From: Halonotius sp046719765
GTDB taxonomy: Archaea; Halobacteriota; Halobacteria; Halobacteriales; Haloferacaceae
DNA: 64,000 nucleotides
Direction of reading: 5' to 3'
Assembly (NCBI RefSeq): GCF_046719765.1
Contig: NZ_JABEBY010000017.1
Location: 8,122-72,121, forward strand
Position 1 is the stretch's first letter; each line of letters opens with the position of its first letter. The position numbers and the translations under genes were made by a program. Below the pieces are notes generated by a model, which was given only the letters and a program-made list of their open reading frames with translations, did no database searches and was not told the DNA's origin. Shown here piece by piece: positions 34,637 to 44,756 of this stretch.

Positions 34637-35852
34637 CCTGCTTGCGGTCGGGATCATGTTCGCGGCTCTCGCCGCTGTCGGCTGGCTGGCCGACCGGCTC
34701 GGCCAGTCGGTCATCCCCTTCTACATCGTCGTCGGGATGGGTGCCAGCGAGTACGTGTTCGGCCGGCTCCCCTTCGCGGGCGGCGACATCTACATCGCCG
34801 AAACCGAGTTCATCGAGGTCGGCGCGGAGCTCGGGATCGTCTTTCTGCTCTTTTTCCTCGGCCTCGAATTCAACCTTGACCGGCTGCTCGCCCGGCGGCG
34901 ACAGATCAGTACTGCGGGGACAATCGACGCTCTGGTCAACTTTCCGGTCGGGTTCGCGCTCGGCTGGCTGGTGTTTGGATCGATTCTGCCGGCCGTGTTG
35001 GTCGCCGGCATCGTCTACATCTCCTCGTCGGCAATCATCACGAAATCGCTGTTGGATCTGGGCTGGATCGCCAACGATGAGGCCGAGCCGATCCTCGGGA
35101 CGTTGGTCTATGAGGATCTGTTGATCGCGGTGTATCTCGCGGTGACGACCGCGGTCGTCCTCGGCGGCAGCGACGTGGGCGAAGCGGCGACCGCGGTCGC
35201 TGTCGGTCTCGGCTTTATCGCTCTGCTGTTCGTCGCCGTCCAGTTCGGAACGCCGCTGTTCGCGCGGTTACTCGACGCCGACACCCACGAGTTCGTCGTG
35301 TTGCGCACGGTCGGGTTGACGGTCGCCGTCGCCGGGGTTGCCCTCTCGCTGGGCGTCAGCGAGGCGGTCGCGGCCTTCTTCGTCGGGATGGGTGTCTCCT
35401 CGACCGGCCACGTCACCCAGATCGAGGAGCTGCTCGAACCGATCCGGGATACCTTCGCGGCCGTCTTCTTCTTCTGGATCGGGCTTGTAACTGACCCGCT
35501 CGCGGTTGCCGGCGTCGCAGGCGTGATCGCGGCGGCGGTCGTCGTCACCACGCCCACGAAACTCCTCAGCGGCTTTCTCGGCGGCCGCGCCTTCGACCTC
35601 AACGTGCGGCGATCGACGCGAACCGCGCTGGCGATGACGACCCGCGGGGAGTTCTCATTGATTATCGCGACGCTGGCCGTCTCGGGTGCCGCAAACGGAA
35701 CGATCCCGCAGCCGGTCGCCGACCGGATCAGCGCGTTTGCTGTCGGCTACGTGTTGGTGATGGCGGTTGTCGGGACGACGCTGATGGGGTATTCGGCTCC
35801 CTTCGAGCGGCTCGCTGCTCGGCTGGTCGGTTCGGGGTCAGCAGGCGAGTGA
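34629..35852 (+). CDS. CPA2-type cation/proton antiporter (KhtU/KefB-like)
   Basis: 407 residues, about 12-13 membrane segments. Motifs of the CPA2 family: IPFYIVVGMGASEYVFGRLP, GIVFLLFFLGLEFNLDRLLA, YISSSAIITKSLLDLGW, LGTLVYEDLLIAVYLAV. No C-terminal TrkA-N domain is attached; the RCK_C gene upstream probably supplies regulation. The start is a GTG at 34629, just after an in-frame stop at 34620; a later ATG (34656) is the alternative. Confidence 0.85.
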   Translation: MASLLAVGIMFAALAAVGWLADRLGQSVIPFYIVVGMGASEYVFGRLPFAGGDIYIAETEFIEVGAELGIVFLLFFLGLEFNLDRLLARRRQISTAGTIDALVNFPVGFALGWLVFGSILPAVLVAGIVYISSSAIITKSLLDLGWIANDEAEPILGTLVYEDLLIAVYLAVTTAVVLGGSDVGEAATAVAVGLGFIALLFVAVQFGTPLFARLLDADTHEFVVLRTVGLTVAVAGVALSLGVSEAVAAFFVGMGVSSTGHVTQIEELLEPIRDTFAAVFFFWIGLVTDPLAVAGVAGVIAAAVVVTTPTKLLSGFLGGRAFDLNVRRSTRTALAMTTRGEFSLIIATLAVSGAANGTIPQPVADRISAFAVGYVLVMAVVGTTLMGYSAPFERLAARLVGSGSAGE

Positions 35853-35867
35853 TCGATCGCTCGGCGC

Positions 35868-36362
35868 TCAGGGCTCCTCCGAGCGGGGCGACTCGTCGGA
35901 TACCGTGTCGGTCGCGGCACCATCGTGATCGTCACCGGTCGTGAGCGGCTCCGTACACCAGGTACAGAAATCGAGGTCAGCGTCGGTTGTTTTACCGCAG
36001 TGCGGACAGGAGATGCCACCCTCGTCGCCCGGAACCGCATCGCTGGTCGGTGTCAACTCCTCGGACTGCTGGCCGTCGAGATACGCCAACAGCGTCGCAT
36101 CGAAGACGCTGACAGCCGTGATCACAAAGAGCGTTAGCCGTACCTCCATCGGGATCGCACCGAAATCGAAGGGATCGAGCGTTGTTGGCTCGGGGACGTA
36201 GTAGCTGATCAGCATAATCCCCGCACCGAGTGTCACCGTCAGCCACAGCAGCGAGCGTTTCCACCGACGGAGATACGCGTGGCCGACCCCCGGCACCCCG
36301 ATCATCGCACCGCCGAGAGCGACGAGGGCGGTCACCACAACCCGTCGTCGTGCGCTGTCCAT
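35868..36362 (-). CDS. Membrane protein with C-terminal zinc ribbon
   Basis: 164 residues. Two or three membrane segments (about 8-28, 36-54 and 72-92), then an acidic linker and one zinc ribbon with CPHCGKTTDADLDFCTWC (two CxxC knuckles). The layout is common in haloarchaeal membrane proteins of unknown function (DUF7575-type zinc ribbon). Convergent with the antiporter gene. Confidence 0.65.
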   Translation of the reverse strand: MDSARRRVVVTALVALGGAMIGVPGVGHAYLRRWKRSLLWLTVTLGAGIMLISYYVPEPTTLDPFDFGAIPMEVRLTLFVITAVSVFDATLLAYLDGQQSEELTPTSDAVPGDEGGISCPHCGKTTDADLDFCTWCTEPLTTGDDHDGAATDTVSDESPRSEEP

Positions 36363-36386
36363 ATCTCACCTTCGCCCATCGGCGTG

Positions 36387-37118
36387 TTAAACATCCGTGT
36401 TCGCCGTCGGTGTCGTCAGCCCGTCGACCAACTCACGGAGCATCGCCAGCGGATACTGCCCCGGCGCGGTTGCGTCGGCGGCTGCAACCGGCGCGTAGCC
36501 GATCGTTGAGCCGTACACCGGCGCGACCGCCCGGGTGTGTTGGCCGGCCGCGCCCATCCCCATCGTGGCGACACGGCGGCCGGCCGCCGTCGCCCGATGC
36601 GTTGCGGTCAGCAGATCGAGGGCGTCGCCGCGGTCGTGGGCCGTCGTGGCAAGTTTGGCGATATCGCCAGCCTCACCACCGAGCCGCAGCCGTTCGGTGA
36701 GCTCGGCGACCGGCGGCGTCGCCTCGAAGTCGTGGATCGAGGCGATCACCGTCACCCCTGCCTCGCGGGCACTGGCGCGCACGTCTCGGGCGGTGTCGGT
36801 GTCGGCGGCGGCTGCACGGCCCGTGAGCGCGTTGAGTTCGAGGTCGACAGCGGCGACGGCATCGTCTTCGAGGGCCGTCGCAAGCGTCGCAAGGCGACCT
36901 GCCTCGTCGGTCGCCTCGCCGCCCTCCCACGCTGCGCGGTTGGTGGCGATGATCGGCAGTTCGCCGTCGTAGCCTGCTAGCTGCGCAAGCGGGTCGGCGG
37001 CGAGATCCAGCCGGAACTCGACAGCATCGGCGTGTTCGCGGGCCGCCGGTTCGTCGGCGAGGCTATCGGTCGAGGCGGCGAGGACGAACGCATCAAAGCT
37101 GAGCTCGAAGCCGGACAT
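36387..37118 (-). CDS. aroD: 3-Dehydroquinate dehydratase, type I
   Basis: 243 residues. Dehydrates 3-dehydroquinate to 3-dehydroshikimate through a Schiff base. The general-base histidine is in VIASIHDFEATPP and the Schiff-base lysine in GDIAKLATTA; the closing motif MGMGAAGQHTRAVAPVYGS corresponds to the conserved substrate-binding loop of the family. Same pathway as aroB' upstream, but opposite strand. Confidence 0.93.
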   Translation of the reverse strand: MSGFELSFDAFVLAASTDSLADEPAAREHADAVEFRLDLAADPLAQLAGYDGELPIIATNRAAWEGGEATDEAGRLATLATALEDDAVAAVDLELNALTGRAAAADTDTARDVRASAREAGVTVIASIHDFEATPPVAELTERLRLGGEAGDIAKLATTAHDRGDALDLLTATHRATAAGRRVATMGMGAAGQHTRAVAPVYGSTIGYAPVAAADATAPGQYPLAMLRELVDGLTTPTANTDV

Positions 37119-37157
37119 ATCTCGGAATTCACCGCAGATGACAAAACCGTACCGCCG

Positions 37158-38678
<1,521 letters not shown>

Positions 38679-38825
38679 ATGTCGGCCCTCGCCCGCCGGG
38701 GTAATGACGTTTCCCTTTGGATCGATCTCGTGGTCGGCTGACAGTCACCGTTGTGCCGGTGGCTTTTTTGCGTCCGGGGTCGTCACCACGGGTAACAGCC
38801 GCTGCTCGGGGGAGCACACCTGGAC

Positions 38826-39236
38826 ATGAGTGGGAGTCACACCGACCGTTCGTCACAGCGTGCGGTCATCGATATCATCAATATTTTGAGCGTTGCGGTT
38901 CTGCTCGTTGTGACCTCCTCGACAGCCGCGGTTGTCGGTGCCGCGGTGTTCAGCGGCGAGTTCGACGACCGTGGGCTCCAGCAGCCCGACGAGGAGGATG
39001 ATGACCCGACCAGAGATGTCGCCGTCGACACCGAGTCGACCGGGGTTGGAACGACGATCACCTGGACAAACCCCGGTGATGCGGCGTACGTCGAGATCCG
39101 TGATACCGAGGGGAACCTCATCGAGACGATCCAGGTCTCCGGCGGCGAGGCGACCGTCGATCGGGACAGCTTCGAGGTGTATGCGATCTATGAGGATGGC
39201 AGCGAGACGCTGATCGAACAGCGGGGAACGGGCTGA
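38826..39236 (+). CDS. Type IV pilin-like secreted protein
   Basis: 136 residues. The N-terminus reads RAVIDIINILSVAVLLVVTS, like a haloarchaeal pilin signal in which the usual RAVSPVIGVILMVA has been altered, followed by an acidic stretch (PDEEDDDPTRDVAVD) and a beta-rich domain with TTITWTNPGDAAYVEIRD, the common C-terminal type of haloarchaeal pilin-like proteins. Whether PibD cleaves it is uncertain because the cleavage site is not canonical. Confidence 0.55.
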   Translation: MSGSHTDRSSQRAVIDIINILSVAVLLVVTSSTAAVVGAAVFSGEFDDRGLQQPDEEDDDPTRDVAVDTESTGVGTTITWTNPGDAAYVEIRDTEGNLIETIQVSGGEATVDRDSFEVYAIYEDGSETLIEQRGTG

Positions 39237-39245
39237 GCCCGCGGC

Positions 39246-40310
39246 TTAGCTGTCGGTGAGCCCGCTGTCTGCGAACGTCGCCATCTCGGTGTGGGTTCGG
39301 CAGGCTGCCCGATAGCTACTGATCGCCAGCCCCGCACCCGTGCCCTCTCCGAGGCACATCTCGTAGTCGAGACAGGGCGCAACGTCGAGGGCGTCCAGTT
39401 GGATCGCATGGCCCGGCTCTGTCGAGACGTGTGAGCCACATAGATACCCCCTCACGCGCTCGTCGATCCCGGCAGCCACCAGCGCGGCCGCACCCGTGAC
39501 CACGCCGTCGAGGACGACCGGGATCCGTCGGCTAGCGGCTTCGAGTGTCACCCCGACGAGGCCGCCGATCTCGAAGCCGCCAACACACCGAAGTACGTCG
39601 ATCGGGCTGTCGGGATCGGGATCGGTGACCGCGAGTGCCTGTTCGATCGTTTCGATCTTTTGCTGTCTGGCTGCCTCGTCGATCCCGGTACCGTGGCCGG
39701 TGACCTCGGCGACCGCGCTGTCGGTCAGGGCCGCGGTGATCGCCGCGCTGGCGGTCGTGTTGCCGATGCCGAGATCGCCGAGGCCGACGATCCCCGCCTC
39801 GGCGGCCTGATCGGCGACGAGCGCTCGCCCGGCGGCGATCGACTCGCGTGCCTGTTGGCGTGTCATCGCGGGCTCGACCGCCATGTTCGCGGTGCCGTCG
39901 GCGATGTGGTAGTCGATGACACTCGCCGGCACGTCGCCGGCGACACCCATGTCGACGACGTGGGTGGTGATCTCGGTGGCCCCAGCCAGCGCGTTGATCG
40001 CGGCATCGCCGTTGTCGACGGCCTCGACCATCGCGGCGGTCACCGACGCCGGGTAGGCGCTGACGCCCTCGCTGGTGACGCCGTGGTCGGCCGCCAGCGT
40101 GAGAAGCACCGCCGGGTCGACGCTCGGGGTCGGTGTCGCCTGCATGGCGGCGATCTCGACGGCCATCGATTCGAGCCGACCGAGGCTGCCGGGCGGTTTG
40201 AGTAGCTGGGTCTGTCGCTCTTGGGCCGCCTCGTGGGCCGTCTCGTCCAGCGGTGGGATCGACACCGCGATCGGGGTGTCGTCCCCAGCCGGTGTCGACG
40301 CGTCAGTCAT
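39246..40310 (-). CDS. cobT: Nicotinate-nucleotide:base phosphoribosyltransferase CobT
   Basis: 354 residues. Transfers phosphoribose from nicotinate mononucleotide to the lower-ligand base of cobalamin. Family motifs: LLKPPGSLGRLESMA at the N-terminus, LGDLGIGNTTASAA in the middle, and CLGEGTGAGLAISSYRAA, whose glutamate is the catalytic base. ATG 40310 overlaps the stop of the small protein gene upstream by 8 bases, which fixes the start and implies translational coupling. Confidence 0.92.
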   Translation of the reverse strand: MTDASTPAGDDTPIAVSIPPLDETAHEAAQERQTQLLKPPGSLGRLESMAVEIAAMQATPTPSVDPAVLLTLAADHGVTSEGVSAYPASVTAAMVEAVDNGDAAINALAGATEITTHVVDMGVAGDVPASVIDYHIADGTANMAVEPAMTRQQARESIAAGRALVADQAAEAGIVGLGDLGIGNTTASAAITAALTDSAVAEVTGHGTGIDEAARQQKIETIEQALAVTDPDPDSPIDVLRCVGGFEIGGLVGVTLEAASRRIPVVLDGVVTGAAALVAAGIDERVRGYLCGSHVSTEPGHAIQLDALDVAPCLDYEMCLGEGTGAGLAISSYRAACRTHTEMATFADSGLTDS

Positions 40311-40764
40311 CAAACTCCGGCAGATCGTCGGGCGCCTCGTACTCGGATTCCCAGTCGATGTACTCGTCGTACAACACCTCACACACCTGCTGGCCGAGCT
40401 CGGTCAGCCCGGCGTTGATCGCCGAGACAGTCGCCCAGCTGTCGAGATCGGGGTGGAGGTCTCGCTGTTTCCAATCCTCGGGGATGCCGGGGGCGTGGTA
40501 GCCGACACGATCGGCAAACCCATCCCAGAAGAAATCGAAATGCTGGAGCATCTCGATGTCGACAACGATCCCGAACCCTGCGTCGTCGAGATCGGTGTCG
40601 GCGGCCCACAGCTCGAAGGCTTCGGCCCACGCGCCCTCCCGCAGAAACGTCTCGATCTCCTCGCGCCTATAGTCGGTGTCGCCGACGACCTCGGCGTCCT
40701 CGTACTCGTTTGGATCGACCGATTCAAGCGTCGGCGGCTCCGGTGGCTCGGCGGTGACTGGCAT
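40303..40764 (-). CDS. Conserved acidic protein of unknown function, coupled to cobT
   Basis: 153 residues from ATG 40764 (a GTG at 40770 is also in frame). Acidic, no membrane segment, no cysteine motif. Aromatic-rich region EMLQHFDFFWDGFADRVGYH and C-terminal INAGLTELGQQVCEVLYDEY. A TATA-like CTTATT on the minus strand 20-30 bases upstream supports ATG 40764. The 8-base overlap with cobT suggests a role near cobalamin assembly, but nothing in the sequence shows it. Confidence 0.6.
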   Translation of the reverse strand: MPVTAEPPEPPTLESVDPNEYEDAEVVGDTDYRREEIETFLREGAWAEAFELWAADTDLDDAGFGIVVDIEMLQHFDFFWDGFADRVGYHAPGIPEDWKQRDLHPDLDSWATVSAINAGLTELGQQVCEVLYDEYIDWESEYEAPDDLPEFDD

Positions 40765-40856
40765 ACCCACGCTATACCGACGCGACGAATAAGTGTGGTC
40801 GTCGGCCCCGCGCCGGTGATCGGACTGTTTTTGCCGGCGGCGACACCTCCCGGTGT

Positions 40857-42023
40857 ATGGAACAGACGCGACGCGCGCTGTTGGCGTCGGTTGCGACGGG
40901 CGCGGCCGCGGTGGCCGGCTGTGCGGCCCCCGAATCGGTCGACAGCAGTGCCGACGAGAGCCCCTACACGCGAGTGTACAACGAGGTCCTCCCTTCTGTT
41001 GTCGTTGTCCACGTTGCCGAAAACGATCGCAAAGTCGGACAGGGATCGGGATTTGCGATCGACCCGCGGACGATCGTCACCAACCACCATGTCGTCGATC
41101 CGGGCTCAGAGGTTACGGTTCGGCTGGCTGATGGCCAGTGGGCCGACGCCAGCGTTGTCGGCTCGGATCGACACAGCGATCTCGCGGTGCTCGAAGTCGA
41201 CTCCTCGGTGTCGGTCTCGGAGACGCTGTCGTTTGTCACCGAGCCGACGCCGGTCGGCGCGGAGGTCGTCGCCATCGGCGCGCCCTTTGGGCTCAGCGAG
41301 TCGCTGTCGCGGGGGATCGTCAGCGCGCGCGGTCGCTCCGTCCAGGGGCTCAGCCGGTTTTCGATCCCGGCGGCGATCCAGACTGACACTGAGGTCAACA
41401 GCGGCTCCAGCGGCGGCCCGCTGGTCGATCTCGCGGGCGACGTTGCTGGCGTCGTCTTCGCCTCTCAGGGCGGCAACGTCGGCTTTGCGGTCTCGGCGGA
41501 GCTGGCAACGCGAGTTATCCCCGAACTCCGCTCGACCGGGAGCTACGACCACTCCTATCTCGGTGTGACGATTCTCACGGTCGAACCGCAGATCGCCGAC
41601 GCCAACGGCCTCGATCGCCCGCGTGGCGTGTTGGTCGTCGAAACAACTGATGGCGGCCCAAGCGACGGGATCTTACAGCCGAGTATCACCGGCAGCGACG
41701 ACGCTGACGCCGATGCCGACGACGGTGACACCGGGGAGCCGCCGGCAAACGACACCGAGCCGGAACCGCCGAACGGCTCAACCCCAGAGCCGCCATCGCC
41801 GGACGAGCCGGAGCCTGAGCAGCCGCAATCCGGCGCGGCAGCGATCCCGACCGGCGGCGACGTGATCTTAGCGATCGGCGGCAGCGAGATCAACAACACC
41901 GACGAGTTGAGCCGGGTACTTGCCTTGGAGACCCGCCCCGGTCAGACAGTTCCGATTCGGGTACTGCGAGACGGCGAGGAGGTCGTCGTCGACGTGACGC
42001 TCGGAACGCTGCCGGACGCGTAG
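40857..42023 (+). CDS. Tat-exported lipoprotein serine protease, HtrA/DegP-like
   Basis: 388 residues. N-terminus TRRALLASVATGAAAVAGC joins a twin-arginine signal to a lipobox (Cys22), so the protease is probably anchored outside the cell. Trypsin-like triad: His78 (VTNHHVV), Asp108 (RHSDLAVLEV), Ser185 (NSGSSGGPL). A PDZ domain starts near 230 and is interrupted by a ~55-residue Asp/Glu/Pro/Thr linker (DADADADDGDTGEPP...PDEPEPEQPQ) before resuming at GGDVILAIGG. The inserted linker inside the PDZ region is unusual. Confidence 0.88.
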   Translation: MEQTRRALLASVATGAAAVAGCAAPESVDSSADESPYTRVYNEVLPSVVVVHVAENDRKVGQGSGFAIDPRTIVTNHHVVDPGSEVTVRLADGQWADASVVGSDRHSDLAVLEVDSSVSVSETLSFVTEPTPVGAEVVAIGAPFGLSESLSRGIVSARGRSVQGLSRFSIPAAIQTDTEVNSGSSGGPLVDLAGDVAGVVFASQGGNVGFAVSAELATRVIPELRSTGSYDHSYLGVTILTVEPQIADANGLDRPRGVLVVETTDGGPSDGILQPSITGSDDADADADDGDTGEPPANDTEPEPPNGSTPEPPSPDEPEPEQPQSGAAAIPTGGDVILAIGGSEINNTDELSRVLALETRPGQTVPIRVLRDGEEVVVDVTLGTLPDA

Positions 42024-42527
42024 CTACTCGTCTGGGTCGTCCGAAAAGAGATCGTCCGGCACCAACTCGTCGTCACCGCCGCGGGAGTCGGGCTCTTCAA
42101 CCTCGATCTCGTCGGGATCACGGCCGGCGGCATCGAGGATCTCATCGGAGACGCTGATCGGACACTCGCTGCGGACGGCGATAGCGATGGCGTCGCTCGG
42201 CCGGGCATCGAACGCAAAGGTTTCCGGCTGGCCGTCGACGTACCGCTCGGCGTCGATCTTGGCGTAGAAGGTGCCGTCGGCCAGCTCATCGATCCGGACG
42301 CCGTCGATCGCGCCGCCGAACTCGGTGACCATCTCGACCAGCAGATCGTGGGTCAGCGGTCGCTCGAAGGGCTCGCCCGACAGCGAGTGTCTGATCGACT
42401 GTGCCTGATCGCTGGTGATGAAGATCGGGAGGTACTCCTCGCGTGCGGTGAGGATGACGGCGGGAACGTTGGTTCCGTCGGGACCGACGCCCATTCCGAT
42501 CCCCTCGACCGCTGCATCGTGTGACAT
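42024..42527 (-). CDS. BFN-domain (DUF151) nuclease-like protein
   Basis: 167 residues. The bifunctional nuclease (DUF151) domain spans about 20-140: VPAVILTAREEYLPIFITSD, HDLLVEMVTEFGGAIDGVRI, and the hallmark ARPSDAIAIAVRSECPISVS. The acidic tail is extra. Characterised plant and bacterial members have DNase/RNase activity or roles in stress; archaeal function is unproved. Convergent with the protease gene; the stops abut. Confidence 0.85.
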   Translation of the reverse strand: MSHDAAVEGIGMGVGPDGTNVPAVILTAREEYLPIFITSDQAQSIRHSLSGEPFERPLTHDLLVEMVTEFGGAIDGVRIDELADGTFYAKIDAERYVDGQPETFAFDARPSDAIAIAVRSECPISVSDEILDAAGRDPDEIEVEEPDSRGGDDELVPDDLFSDDPDE

Positions 42528-42599
42528 ACCTGCTCTTCGGGTGGGACGTATGAATAGCTGTTCCCGGTGTGGGGTCGTGTTCAGGTAGGCTGGTGAAAC

Positions 42600-42966
42600 T
42601 GGAACCATCTCGAAAGCCCCGACGCGCTGGTTTCGGTGGGCTCTCACGGCTCCCTTCGGTCGCCGTTCGAGCGACCGTGGTCTCCCTACGGTCGACCACG
42701 CGCTCGCTGCGCGCTTCGGGCCTGCGCCCCTGCAGTGCTTGCGTCGCCCCCCTTCCGCCAGCGCGTCGCCCCTTTCAGCCCCGCCCGACCGAAGCTGCCT
42801 GACCCGTCGACGCGGGTGGGATTGAAAGGGGCCGGCGTCTCGCCGAACCCGGACGACGCAAGCACCACAGCGAACGTAGTGAGCGAGGAGCGCAGCGAGT
42901 CCCGGGAGTCGAGACGCCGGGGGCTTTCGAAGTGTTCGCAATCCAACCGCACTAATCTGAACAGTA
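42600..42966. repeat. MITE-like palindromic repeat, copy B
   Basis: A ~365-base element in the divergent gap between the BFN and TraB-like genes (42528-43055, no gene). The ends are inverted: TCGAAAGCCCC near 42609 and GGGGGCTTTCGA near 42931. Inside, CCCCTTTCAG (42770) faces GATTGAAAGGGG (42820), and CTGCAGTGCTTGCGTC (42730) faces GACGCAAGCACCACAG (42854). One arm is thus an imperfect reverse complement of the other. The whole element recurs inverted at 57288-57644, and one arm recurs at 1881-2003. No transposase; a structure-forming non-autonomous element is the best description. Confidence 0.75.
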
Positions 42967-43055
42967 CCGTGTGGCCGACTCATGGTTGGTCACCAAGCGG
43001 TCGCCCAAACGCTGACTCCGACACTGGTAAACCCGCCGGTGGACAAACGCGGCCA

Positions 43056-44756
43056 ATGAGTACCCCCGCGGATCGACCGACCCAAACCGAGCCAGCCGAC
43101 GGCGAGGGGTCGGTATCGGTCATCGGGACCGCCCACGTCTCCCAGGCAAGCGTCGAGGAGGTCGAAACCGCGATCGCTGACGAGCAGCCGGATATCGTTG
43201 CCGTCGAACTCGATGACGGGCGGTATCGCCAACTGAAGGGCCACGAGCCCGACGATCTCGACGCCAGCGATCTGCTGCAGGGCAACACCGTCTTCCAGTT
43301 TCTCGCCTACTGGATGCTGTCGTACGTCCAAACACGGCTTGGCGAGCAGTTCGACATCGACCCCGGCGCGGATATGCTGGCCGCCGTCGAAACCGCCGAG
43401 GAACACGGGATCGATGTCGCCCTCGTCGACCGCGACATCCAGGAGACGATCCAGCGGTTCTGGGCGCGGATGACGATCACCGAAAAGCTGCGGATGGTCG
43501 GCGGCCTCGCCTTCGGGGTCACCGACAGCCGCGTTGTCGGCGTGATGGTCGGCCTCATCGTCGGCCTGGTCGCCGGCCCCGCTCTCGCCCTCTTTGGCGG
43601 CGCGGTCGGCATCACCGAGGCGGTCTATCTCCGGGCTGCCGCAAGCGGCCTGCTCGGCCTTGCTGCCGCCCTCTTCATCGACCAACTCGCGGGGCTCGCG
43701 CTTGGCGGCGACCGTCGCCTCATCGCCTCGCTTGGCGGCGGCTGGGCGGTTGCCTCCGTCGTTGCTGCCTCCGGGGTTGCCGACGCCGCTGTCGGCTCGT
43801 TGCTCGGTGGGTTTGCGGTCACGATCATCGGCAGTCTCACGCTTGGGCTTGTCGGCGGCCTCGCGCTCGGCCTGGTCGCTGCTGTGGTGATCGGGCTGTT
43901 GGGCCCGAGTGGCCCAGCCCCGGAGGGTGGCATCGACGAGATGGAGATCGAGGAGCTGACCGACGCCGACGTGGTGACGGTGATGATGGAGGAGTTCCGG
44001 CAGTTCAGCCCCGGCGGCGCGGAAGCGCTGATCGACGAGCGCGACGCCTACATCGGCCACCAGCTTGTCGGGCTTCGAGAGAACGGCTACGACGTGCTGG
44101 CGGTTGTCGGTGCGGGCCACCGTGCGGGGATCGAGGGTTATCTTGACGATCCGGCCTCGTTGCCACCGATGAACACGCTGGTTGGCGAGGAGACCGGTCG
44201 CGGCATCCCGTGGGGGAAGATCATCGGGATCGTGCTTTCGGTCGCGTTTGTGAGTTTCTTCGTGCTGTTGGCGATGGCCGGTGTGCAAAACGCCTTCCTG
44301 CTGCGCGTGTTCGGCGCGTGGTTCCTGATCAACGCCGTCTTTGCCGCCGGCTTTGCCAAGCTGGCTGGCGCGCGGTGGTCGTCGGCCGGCGTCGGCGGTG
44401 CGGTCGCGTGGATGACCTCGATCAACCCCGCCCTCGCGCCCGGCTGGTTCGCCGGCTACGTCGAGCTTCGACATCTCACGGTCAACGTCGGCGACATCGG
44501 GACGCTCAACGATCTGCTCTCCGATGAGACGAAACCGATCGGTGAGATCCTCGGCGAGATGTTCGATGTCCCGCTGTTCAAGCTGATCATGGTCGTCGCC
44601 CTGACAAACGTCGGGAGCATCGTCGCCAGCGCGCTGTTCGTGAGCTACATCCTGCCCCTCCTTGGCACCGAACTCGGCGGTGTCGACGGGATCTCACAGC
44701 TCATGCTCGATGGCGCGCGCAATAGCGCGGAGCTGATCTGGAGGACGATCACATGA
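43056..44756 (+). CDS. TraB/PrgY-family membrane protein
   Basis: 566 residues. The N-terminal TraB domain has the GTAH signature (VSVIGTAHVSQASVEEVETA) and VAVELDDGRYRQLKG; a second half of the fold (DERDAYIGHQLVGL, VVGAGHRAGIEGYL with GAGH) follows a large glycine-rich membrane insertion (about 175-290). A further set of membrane segments fills the C-terminus (390-566). The GxxH motifs place it in the TIKI/TraB/EreA superfamily, some of which are proteases that destroy signal peptides. It overlaps by 4 bases an M50 protease gene, so the two may act together in the membrane (inference). Confidence 0.82.
   Translation: MSTPADRPTQTEPADGEGSVSVIGTAHVSQASVEEVETAIADEQPDIVAVELDDGRYRQLKGHEPDDLDASDLLQGNTVFQFLAYWMLSYVQTRLGEQFDIDPGADMLAAVETAEEHGIDVALVDRDIQETIQRFWARMTITEKLRMVGGLAFGVTDSRVVGVMVGLIVGLVAGPALALFGGAVGITEAVYLRAAASGLLGLAAALFIDQLAGLALGGDRRLIASLGGGWAVASVVAASGVADAAVGSLLGGFAVTIIGSLTLGLVGGLALGLVAAVVIGLLGPSGPAPEGGIDEMEIEELTDADVVTVMMEEFRQFSPGGAEALIDERDAYIGHQLVGLRENGYDVLAVVGAGHRAGIEGYLDDPASLPPMNTLVGEETGRGIPWGKIIGIVLSVAFVSFFVLLAMAGVQNAFLLRVFGAWFLINAVFAAGFAKLAGARWSSAGVGGAVAWMTSINPALAPGWFAGYVELRHLTVNVGDIGTLNDLLSDETKPIGEILGEMFDVPLFKLIMVVALTNVGSIVASALFVSYILPLLGTELGGVDGISQLMLDGARNSAELIWRTIT

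Noticed and set aside
40075..41568. Long plus-strand frame across cobT and the protease gene
   Set aside because: It is antisense to cobT and out of frame with the protease, both of which have clear catalytic motifs.
42636..43055. Open frame extending the TraB-like gene upstream through the repeat
   Set aside because: The added residues are the translated MITE-like repeat (also open in the other copy). The conserved protein starts at ATG 43056.
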